NCBI RefSeq assembly: GCF_032854445.1
Contig: NC_088304.1
Location: forward strand, 30,077,732 to 30,141,731
Length of the DNA stretch: 64,000 nt
Source: Liolophura sinensis
Taxonomy: Eukaryota; Mollusca; Polyplacophora; Chitonida; Chitonidae
Direction: 5' to 3'
Part shown: in pieces, positions 30,495-37,826 of the stretch
Layout of the letters: the number at the start of each line of letters is the position of its first letter
Numbering within the stretch: position 1 is the stretch's first letter
The notes under the pieces: generated by a model
What the model was told of the DNA's origin: nothing
Database searches by the model: none
Seen by the model: the letters and a program-made list of their open reading frames with translations, nothing else
Made by a program: the position numbers and the translations under genes

Positions 30495-31487
30495 TCGTCA
30501 CAAGAAATATTGCCATTGGAAGACTTCAAGCTGGAGAGTCCCAATCGTCCATTTCTAGGCCTCTACACGTCAGCCAGAGCACGATTTTACGGCTTGCTGC
30601 CCGCTACAACAATACTGGGACAACAAATGACCGTCGGCGTTCAGGTCGACCACGTGTCACTACAGCAGCCCAAGATCGCTACATAAGGGTCCTCCATTTG
30701 CGTGACCGTTGTGCTACAGCTGAAAGCACAGCAGCCAGCATACCGGGACTGAGGAGGATATCAGGTCAGACAGTGCGGAACAGGCTGAGGGAACATGGAC
30801 TGAGAGCCAGGAGGCCCTATGTTGGGATCGTGCTGCGTCCTCACCATTGCGCCAATCGCCTCCGATGGTGTAACAGCGTGACTGCATGGAATCTACTCAA
30901 CAGGGCGACGCATTTGGTTCAGTGACGAGTCCAGATTCCTATTGCAGAGACGTGATGGTAGAAACCGGGTTTACAGACGTGCTCACGAACGTTATGCCCC
31001 TAACTGCGTACGCCAAGTGGACAGATTTGGTGGATGGAGTGTGATGATGTGGGCAGCAATATCGTATACTGGTCGTACAAATCTTGTCCACGTTCAGGGA
31101 AATCTTACGGCCGTACGCTACCGAGACACCATCCTGCAGCCACACCTCTTACCTGTCATTGACGTTCAGCGGGAGTTGTTCCAGCAGGACAACGCCAGAC
31201 CGCACACAGCACGTGTCACCAGGGACTTCCTCGCCGAAAACAATGTAAATGTGCTACCCTGGCGGTCCCGTTCCCCGGATTTTAACCCAATTGAGCATCT
31301 GTGGGATGAACTTGATCGACGTCTACGCCAACGTCAACCTCAACCCCAAACGCTTCAAGAGCAAGTTGCATGTTTGCAGGAGGAGTGGCAGAACATTCCC
31401 CAGGCCTCTATCCAGCGTCTCATCCAGTCCATGACAAGGCGTGTCAGAACTGTTATTCGTGCACGTGGTGGTCACAACAGATACTGA
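30495..31487 (+). pseudogene. Tc1 transposase (DD34E), N-truncated, one frameshift
   Basis: The HTH part reads IAIGRLQAGESQSSISR and SQSTILRLAARY, then RRSGRPRVTTAAQDRYI. The catalytic core has FSDESRF, FQQDNARPHTA and, 34 residues after the second D, EHLWDEL. A 1-bp shift at about 30908 separates the first catalytic motif from the HTH frame. The C-terminus ARGGHNRY ends at 31487. The first residues are missing. Confidence 0.85.
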
Positions 31488-31657
31488 CATTCCACTCAAG
31501 TGGGAGACTCATTGTGAGTGTCTTACCTCAAGTTGATGGCCTTGTTGTCTAGATATGGACCCCACCTTAATCTGTGTAAAAAATATTTGCAGAATAGCAA
31601 TTCTTATTTAGTTATGCATAATTGAAAAGACTGCATCACCTCCGCAAAAAACCGGGT
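30495..31657 (+). mobile_element. Tc1-like transposon, 5' end missing
   Basis: Begins abruptly at the Nimb 5' end inside the transposase N-terminus. The right end is tentatively the TA at 31658-31659, beyond which CR1-like ORF2 resumes. The TIR pair cannot be checked because the left end is lost. Confidence 0.6.
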
Positions 31658-31659
31658 TA

Positions 31660-31851
31660 TGCGTTTCTTTTTTTGGATAGTATTTGTATTGGGTTAAAAC
31701 AAAGATTGTCAAGGTCTAAAACTGCAGAGGTCGATTTTATCACTGGGTTTACAGGATTGTTATGCACAGTGGAGTCAGTAAAATCTATGCAATCATAAAA
31801 AGGTAACTGTTCAAGAGTCGATGTGCCCTCATCGTTGTTATTATCAGCCAT
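31660..31851 (-). pseudogene. Probable N-terminus of CR1-like ORF2, cut by Tc1
   Basis: 63 codons from ATG at 31851 (MADNNNDEGTSTLEQ...), ending in a stop created at the Tc1 boundary (31658). It has an acidic, low-complexity start and a LDLDNLCFNPIQIL stretch of the kind that precedes the endonuclease in CR1-group ORF2. It has the right strand and order to be the missing start of the ORF2 at 22514-24570. It could instead be an unrelated exon. Confidence 0.4.
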
Positions 31852-32741
31852 AATATTGCAAGACAGATTTCAATGATACGGCTGATGAGAGGCATACATA
31901 CTTTAAGGTCCCAATTTGAATATACACAATAATATAACAACAGTAGTGAAATAAAAAGGTGCAAACATATACACAGTGATCAAAGCGCTTACTGTACATC
32001 CTCGCTGATCGATGACTCCTGTAGGCCATGTGCAGGGATAAGATTTTAAGAGGAATAAAAAAGGAATGAAACAGGAATAAGTAAACAAAACAAAAATATA
32101 ATAATTGATTACTGGAGTTTAAATTTTCTAAGACATAAAGGACAGAATTACTACAGTATGGCAGTTGAGACATTCAAGTCTAACATATTTAGAAGTTTGA
32201 GATCCAATTTACAGTACTTGTGTTACACACAAACTGACACTCTGATCAAAGGGAGATTAACGTATCACATGGTATTAATAAGAGTAATTCAGATGAATAC
32301 TATCAGAACAGGTTTTCTCATTGTTGGTCAAGTACCAAGATATTGAAATGCAAGATCTGTACGTCATGGTCAAGCAGGGTGTACGTGCAAATACATAAAG
32401 GCAGTGGCATTTAATATATGATATTTATCTAATTAATTGTAATAGTTGTCACTCACAGGTGATCAAAGGGAGATAAATGTAGTTCAACAAGAAAATGCAA
32501 TACACGCCATGTAAATGATATGAGTTAAGTATCATCAATGTTAAGTACATAAATGTGGAACTGAGATAAACGTCTGCGTGACACTGTTCAGTGGTGGGTG
32601 AAAGCATGTGTTCAATTACCACATGTATAAGGAGCAAAATGATCTGATTTGTTTGTCAACTGAACTCACTTTGTCCCTGGCACCTGACAGATGACCTAAC
32701 AATGCACAGCAGCAGATTGAGGGGTGCAGTTTTCAGATGGT
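31852..32741. other. Unassigned 890 bp between LINE ORF1 and ORF2 start
   Basis: AT-rich, with no ORF above background on either strand and no repeat copy elsewhere in the window. Interpreted as the ORF1-ORF2 spacer of the CR1-like element, which would be unusually long; otherwise unexplained. Confidence 0.35.
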
Positions 32742-33632
32742 TCAGTCTCTCATTATTTTCCATGGACCAATGCTGTTCATAGGCCTAGTTTCCAGGATAA
32801 CATCAGTATCAACCACTCTAATTCGTGTCTGTTTATTTTCAGTGGACCTAATTTTGTAGGCAAGGTTAGCCAATCTTCCTCGTTCTCTTTTCAGTTCTGG
32901 TGGAAGATCAGTTCTAACTGACATTTTCTTTCCTCGCAAAACGGACGTCGCCTGTAAAATCTTGTCCCTGTCACTTGTGTGCACCAATCGCATTATGATG
33001 GGCTGATGTGGGTTGGTATTACTTGGATGACTTGATTTTGGTAATCGATGAACATTGCCGATTTGCAGTTTTTGTGCCCATTCTGCATCTAGCCCCATTT
33101 CGGTTGATAAAAATGTCCTGATAAACTGATGGGTATTTTCGGTTTCACTCGTTTTAGGAACGCCATAGAAGAGAAGGTTGTTTTTTCTATTATGTATCTC
33201 CAGGCGAAGTAATTTTTTCTCCAATTCTGCGACGTAATTCATTAGTTTTTGTTCTGTGGTTGGGATGGACTTTTCGATTTCGTCTACTTTGTCACTTAAC
33301 ATACTAACACTGTCCTCCACATTCGAGAATTTTCCTTCCAATTTGGTTACCATCTCGTTTATCTGTTTCACATCCTGTTTAATCTTTTTCACATCTGACT
33401 GAATTGAAACAAGTTTCTGATTTAAGGCTGTGTTCATAGTCAGGATAGTTGCATGGACAGAGCTTGGATTCTCACTGGCAGTTGTTGTTGTTTCCTCAGG
33501 CTTGGGTGACGTTGTTGTTGAAGCAAATAATGTCCTCGATTCTCCTTCGTCTCCAGCTTCATTATTTGATCTACCCATGCTTCTGGTACTCGCCTGAGTT
33601 TTTCTGCTTGTTGGTTTGTCTTTTGGGGCCAT
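32742..33632 (-). CDS. LINE ORF1 protein, coiled coil plus RRM/CTD (L1-ORF1p type)
   Basis: Intact, 296 aa. The N-terminus is basic and Ser/Thr-rich (about 1-60). A long heptad-like coiled coil runs through about 70-145. The RNA-binding part begins with LEIHNRKNNLLFYGVP, as in the RRM of L1 ORF1p, and the C-terminal domain contains RDKILQATSVLRGKKMSVRTDLPPELKRERGRL. Such proteins form trimers and coat LINE RNA. It lies at the 5' end of the minus-strand element that begins at 33750. Its pairing with a CR1-like ORF2 downstream is inferred from position only. Confidence 0.8.
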   Translation of the reverse strand: MAPKDKPTSRKTQASTRSMGRSNNEAGDEGESRTLFASTTTSPKPEETTTTASENPSSVHATILTMNTALNQKLVSIQSDVKKIKQDVKQINEMVTKLEGKFSNVEDSVSMLSDKVDEIEKSIPTTEQKLMNYVAELEKKLLRLEIHNRKNNLLFYGVPKTSETENTHQFIRTFLSTEMGLDAEWAQKLQIGNVHRLPKSSHPSNTNPHQPIIMRLVHTSDRDKILQATSVLRGKKMSVRTDLPPELKRERGRLANLAYKIRSTENKQTRIRVVDTDVILETRPMNSIGPWKIMRD

Positions 33633-33750
33633 CTCTCACCTATTTTTAGGACCTATTAAGTGCGTAAAATCCCTGCACACGGCCTCGGAGAATCCAAACC
33701 TTTTTCACCAGTCAACAACTCTGTCCGCCATATTGTAAAAACCTAAAAAC
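33633..33750 (-). other. 5' UTR of the ORF1-bearing LINE
   Basis: 118 bp between the ORF1 ATG and the point where U1 3' flank (CATGAACCTAAGTG) resumes. Confidence 0.6.
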
Positions 33751-34072
33751 CCATGAACCTAAGTGAAAAACAGAAGACAAACATCAACACTTGTCCTTAG
33801 TCGGAGATGCGCATCTGGACCAGACAGACACCACTGTACTGCTGTGTACAGGCGCCTTTGTAGGGTTGGCGGCAGACGCTTGGTATGCATGTGACAGCGG
33901 CATCCAAGGCAAGTTTTCTGCACGTACTGATGGACAGGATATAACCAAAGGAGTGAAAAAAGTTTTAACGCTGACAGAGATTGGGTGCCAAAGGAAAATG
34001 AGGAAAGCTGATATTTGACGAGAGACAGAACACCCACTCAAGTCTCGTGCACACTTCGTGCGTTTTCTGCTG
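33751..34072 (+). other. U1 3' flank, spacer and upstream block
   Basis: Continuation of the unit whose RNA ends at 21450. The 3' box (AGTGAAAAACAGAA) is at about 33761, an empty pogo site at about 33926, and part of the upstream block follows. The block is cut short by the deletion described for the next entry. Confidence 0.85.
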
Positions 34073-34180
34073 GGCCTTCCCATTGCACTTCGGTGGGCTG
34101 ACCCCTGCGATCGCCCCAAATGTGGGCGACTCGGGTGCGTAATTTTTACTCAGAGGGACTGCGTTCGCGCTATCCCCTTT
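34073..34180 (+). pseudogene. U1: U1 snRNA pseudogene lacking nt 1-55
   Basis: U1 nt 56-163 are fused to upstream sequence at a GGCC shared by both sides (CTGGGCC|TTCCC). This looks like a microhomology deletion that removed the proximal promoter, the 5' splice-site-pairing end and stem-loop I. One further change is seen in the terminal region (CAGAGGGAC). Confidence 0.93.
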
Positions 34181-34583
34181 CATGAACTTAAGTGAAAAAC
34201 AGAAGACAAACATCAACACTCGTCCTTAGTCGGAGATGCGCATCTGGACCAGAAAGCCACTACTGTACTGCTGTGTACAGGCGCCTTTGTAGGGTTGGTG
34301 GCAGATGCTTAACATGCATGTGACAGCGGCATCCAAGGCAAGTTTTCTGCACGTACTGATGGACAGGATATAACCAAAGGAGTGAAAAAAGTTTTAACAC
34401 TGACAGAGATTGGGTGCCAAAGGAAAATGAGGAAAGCTGATATTTGACGAGAGACAGAACACCCACTCAAGTCTCGTGCGCACTTCGTGCGTTTTCTGCT
34501 GGGCCAAGACGGCCAGCCATTTGCAGTTCGCCCAAGCCGGACACGGGCCGTCTTACACCAGTTTGAGTGGTGAGGCAGATCAA
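34181..34583 (+). promoter_or_regulatory. U1 spacer and upstream region (34584 gene)
   Basis: 3' box, spacer with an empty pogo site (GCACGTACTGATGG at about 34353), then the upstream block. Three bases (TCA) just before the U1 start are missing relative to the array. Confidence 0.7.
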
Positions 34584-34635
34584 ATACTTACCTGGCACAT
34601 GGGCTACCGTGATCAATCAGGCGGTGCCCCCAGGG
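34584..34635 (+). pseudogene. U1: U1 snRNA 5' part (nt 1-52), cut by LINE copy 2
   Basis: ATACTTACCTGGCAC to GTGCCCCCAGGG, one substitution (CACATGG instead of CACAGGG). It is followed directly by LINE 5' sequence AGATTTTTACAG. Nt 53 to about 103 are absent on both sides of the LINE. Confidence 0.93.
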
Positions 34636-34782
34636 AGATTTTTACAGACCTTTTGATGTGATCCCAAAACACGGCAGCTTTACGGTGGAGAGCCGTATTG
34701 CAACGGCATTTCTTTTTCCCGTTTTACCCCCCTGTCTACATCTGGTAGCAGGGGGGAAGAACTGCCATTTTCCTTGTTCAAG

Positions 34783-35738
34783 ATGGAGAGGGTCCCCCTT
34801 ATTGACCCTAAAATTCTGCAGCGGACAGCGAGACTTGTGGTGTCCGGCGACCTGCCTCAAGGGTCATCTGTAAAGGCTTTGTTTTTGAATTGGCTGTATA
34901 ACCACCATCAGATATACCACTCTGCCGTTGATGCTTTTGGGTGTCTGCGGGGCAGAGGGCAGTTTTGTTGATGCTACTGTCGTTTCTACCGGTCTTATCC
35001 ATCTGGGTGGTGATGTTCGCGTGGAGTTACAGCCTTTTAAAAAGGTACGCACGAGCGTGAGGTTACACTGGGTGCCCCCCTTCTTGACCAACGAGGCCAT
35101 TGCTATGTTCTTGAGTACGTATGGCGACGTAGAGAGAGTGAAGATGGACATATCGAAGGAGGATGACATCCTGTCCGACGTCCGGTATGTCACAATGTGT
35201 ATTGACCATCAACGCAGGGGCTCCATTCCGTATATAGCGGATATTGCCGGGAACTCCATCCTGGTGACAGTTAAGGGCCGACCACCGAAGTGCTTGAAGT
35301 GTTCGGCAGTGGGACATGTCCGGCGTGAGTGCCCGTCGAAATTCTGTGCAAGTTGCAGGCGGCACAATCTCCCTGAGGCGGCTTGCCCGGTGCAGTCGTG
35401 GGCCCAGCGGACAGCGCAGCGTTTAGTCGAAGAGGACGAGTCGGACGATGAAGGAGAAAGCCTTCGTATGGAAGACCAGGAACAGAAAGAAGATGTCAGG
35501 GGAAGCCCGGAGGAAGTGGCGACGAAACCTACCCCAGAGGCAGATACTCCACCGGATACTAGTGTCGTGCCATTTTAGAAACGGAAATAAAGTAGTGGTC
35601 AGCGAAAAGCGTAGCGCCGACGAGGAAAGTTCGGACGACCTGGATTTGGGTGGCTCTCCTGAGGTCACGGCTTCGTCTGAGGGAAAAGAGCCGGTCCCCA
35701 AACGGTATAGGCAGGAAGATGTTGGGGACCCGCCATAG
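34783..35738 (+). pseudogene. ORF1 of Tx1-like LINE copy 2 (RRM-like, CCHC)
   Basis: The first ATG (34783) gives MERVPLIDPKILQRTARLVV. A shift at about 34940 moves the frame to GVCGAEGSFVDATVVST, and another at about 35560 leads into an acidic tail ending at 35738 (KRYRQEDVGDPP). The core matches Tx1-clade ORF1: SVRLHWVPPFLTNEAI, then the IAGNSILVTVKGRPPKCLKC segment with a CCHC knuckle (CLKCSAVGHVRREC) and a second Cys/His cluster (CASCRRHNLPEAAC). Predicted to bind element RNA. Two frameshifts make this copy nonfunctional. Confidence 0.85.
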
Positions 35739-35972
35739 CTGTTGGCGCGCTGTGGTTCCCCGGAGCATCGACCTGATTTATGCCCCTGGACTCTGGCTTT
35801 GCCTAACGGATTAAACTCGGATTGTATGGACTATGGACTTGACCTGGAACGCCCTTGGACTGTGAGTTCTCTTTTAGGGGGTTTCCCCTGTTTTCATACT
35901 TACTTGCAGGTAATTATGACGTTTACCATGTTACCTTTGTATGGTTGTTTTCCCTTTTCTCCTTAGCTAAAT
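35739..35972 (+). other. ORF1-ORF2 spacer of Tx1-like LINE copy 2
   Basis: 234 bp with no supported coding function between the ORF1 stop and the ORF2 ATG. Confidence 0.6.
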
Positions 35973-36165
35973 ATGAAAATAGCTACGCTTAACTGTAACG
36001 GTTTAAGGCAAAAATATCGCAGGGACTTATTGTTTAACTGGGCGAAGTTTAATTCTGTGGATGTTTTGTTTTTGCAAGAATGTTATGTTACTTGTATGGA
36101 TGAGGCCAAAGAGTGGGAGGCAGAATGGGAAGGGAAGGGTTTTTGGAGTTTCGGACTCAATTATA
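35973..36165 (+). pseudogene. ORF2 part 1 (endonuclease start), Tx1-like LINE copy 2
   Basis: MKIATLNCNGLRQKYRRDLL and FLQECYVT are the first APE-endonuclease motifs. The frame is cut after WSFGLN by a Tc1 inserted at TA (36164-36165). Confidence 0.88.
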
Positions 36166-36445
36166 AACTGAACAAAAATATAAACGCACCAACCTATATA
36201 TCCAAGTCAAACTGACCATTATTTGGAAATGGTCAAACCAGTGATATATTTGTTTAATGGGTCCTTCGTGTTGCACAACACAAGTGGTCCCATTGCAATT
36301 GACCATTCTGAGTGGGTATACTCATATGCTGAAAAAGTCAACCCATGTGACCAATGGGGCGTGACAGTGCGATGGTCAGTGTGCGTGAGCAACACGCAGA
36401 CATTCCTTACAGCTTACTCAGTAAAAGGCCACCCCAAAGTGTGGA

Positions 36446-36578
36446 ATGAATGAATGAATGATTATGGCTTAACGCCACATCGGCAATATTTCAGCCATAT
36501 CGCGGCGAGAACAAGGTGAAAACGCGAGACGGTAAAGGTTTTCGACATGATAATATGAACATCAAAAGTAAAACAAAA
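36446..36578 (-). mobile_element. 5'-truncated Nimb-type LINE tail (133 bp) in Tc1
   Basis: Only the conserved 3' end (GAAT tail, then CGGCAATATTTCAGCCATAT). Flanked by 12-bp duplications CCAAAGTGTGGA at 36434-36445 and 36579-36590. A typical dead-on-arrival LINE insertion. Confidence 0.92.
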
Positions 36579-36608
36579 CCAAAGTGTGGATTTGTGCCAC
36601 ATGCCGAC

Positions 36609-37622
36609 ATGCCACAGATGTCACAAATTATGAGGGAGCGTGCCATTGGCATGCTTAATGCTGGGTTATCTGTTACTGCTGTGACAGCCCAACTGAATGT
36701 GCATCATTCCACTATCAGCCGCCTGAGGACTCGCTTCAGAGAGACTGGTACCACAGTCAACCGCGCACATGCCCGCCGGCCACGTGTGACCACGCCCGCA
36801 CAAGACCAGCACATGCGGCTCCAACACCTGCGTGATCGGACCCGCCCAGCAACCAGAACTGCTGATGAGACTGTCGGTCTTCACAACAGGCGGATTTCAG
36901 CCCAGACAGTCAGGAACCGGCTGCGGCAGGCTCATCTCCGGTCACGTCGACTACACGAGGGCATCGACCTAACGGTAGCCCGACGTCGGACACGACTGGA
37001 CTGGGCCAATATTCATGTGCGCTGGACACTTGCTCGTTGGAGGACTGTGCTCTTTAGTGACGAATCTCGCTTCCAGCTGCACCATGTTGATGGCAGAGTT
37101 CGGGTTTGGCGCCGCGCTGGTGAGCGGTATGCTGACGCTAATGTCCTGCGACGGGTGGCTTATGGTGGCGGAAGTGTCATGGTGTGGGAAGGCATTTGTC
37201 ATGGGCAGCGCACACGTCTGCATTTCATCCACGGCAACCTTAATGCACAACGTTACCGAGATGAAATCCTTAGACCTGTTATTGCGCCCTTTGTGGTGCT
37301 CCATCATTTGACTTTCCAACACGACAACGCCCGCCCACACACTGCCAGGATATGCAGGGACTTCCTTGAGGAGGAGGATATTCCTGTCCTCAAGTGGCCG
37401 CCGTATTCACCAGACATGTCACCCATTGAACACCTCTGGGATGTTCTGGATAGGCGTGTCCGCCACCGGGTTCCAGTTCCCCAGAACATTCGCCAAATGC
37501 GAGTGGCACTCCAGGAGGACTGGGACAACATCCCCCAGCCCACAATTGACAACTTGGTGATGTCCATGCGTCGCCGGTGTACAGCTCTACGCGAGGCTAA
37601 TGGTGGTCACACGCGTTACTGA
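36609..37622 (+). CDS. Tc1 transposase, DD34E, apparently intact
   Basis: 337 aa from the ATG of MPQMSQIMRERAIGML. Paired HTH domains span about 1-120 (NVHHSTISRLRTRFRETG, then RRISAQTVRNRLRQAHLRSR), with the GRPR-like ARRPRVTT hook between them. The catalytic core has LFSDESRF, FQHDNARPHTA and, exactly 34 residues after the second Asp, PIEHLWD. GGGSVMVWEGI and the C-terminal NGGHTRY are typical. The length fits the family (about 340 aa) and no stop or shift is seen. Cut-and-paste DNA transposition is predicted. The start was chosen because the frame upstream is Nimb sequence. Confidence 0.93.
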   Translation: MPQMSQIMRERAIGMLNAGLSVTAVTAQLNVHHSTISRLRTRFRETGTTVNRAHARRPRVTTPAQDQHMRLQHLRDRTRPATRTADETVGLHNRRISAQTVRNRLRQAHLRSRRLHEGIDLTVARRRTRLDWANIHVRWTLARWRTVLFSDESRFQLHHVDGRVRVWRRAGERYADANVLRRVAYGGGSVMVWEGICHGQRTRLHFIHGNLNAQRYRDEILRPVIAPFVVLHHLTFQHDNARPHTARICRDFLEEEDIPVLKWPPYSPDMSPIEHLWDVLDRRVRHRVPVPQNIRQMRVALQEDWDNIPQPTIDNLVMSMRRRCTALREANGGHTRY

Positions 37623-37826
37623 CGTCTGTGAACTTGGCCCATTGACCCCCATTGTCCTCTTCCTGCCATTACTGCAGGGCTATTGCTTGAGAATTGATTG
37701 CAATGCTCGCAAATTAAAGCGGAATTGTTCAGAAATATGTCCCATTGTTTTGGGATATGTACTATATTTTGTTACATAAAAAAACAGAAAATATTTGTTC
37801 GTGCGTTTATATTTTTGTTCAGTGTA

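Larger units (their letters stand above)
21454..33750 (-). mobile_element. CR1-like LINE inserted at U1 3' end, with nested insertions
   Basis: U1 sequence stops at CCCCTTTCAT (21453) and resumes at CATGAACCTAAG (33751), so CAT is a candidate 3-bp duplication. Both ends fit one minus-strand LINE. The left end is a 3' tail (AAATC repeats in reverse complement). ORF2 pieces lie at 22514-24570 and 31660-31851, ORF1 at 32742-33632, and a 5' UTR reaches 33750. Nimb-type copy A and a broken Tc1 lie inside ORF2. That all parts belong to one element is inferred from order, orientation and the matching U1 flanks. Confidence 0.65.
36166..37824 (+). mobile_element. Tc1-like transposon with TIRs and intact transposase
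   Basis: 1659 bp between TA (36164-36165) and TA (37825-37826). The ends are inverted repeats containing ACTGAACAAAAATATAAAC. Removing it joins WSFGLN to SCGVGILFS, restoring the LINE endonuclease frame, which supports the boundaries. It carries a 133-bp Nimb tail fragment upstream of the gene. Confidence 0.9.

Noticed and set aside
31657-31851. Host gene exon on the minus strand
   Set aside because: Its position, strand and truncation at the Tc1 boundary fit the start of the CR1-like ORF2 better, though I cannot prove it.
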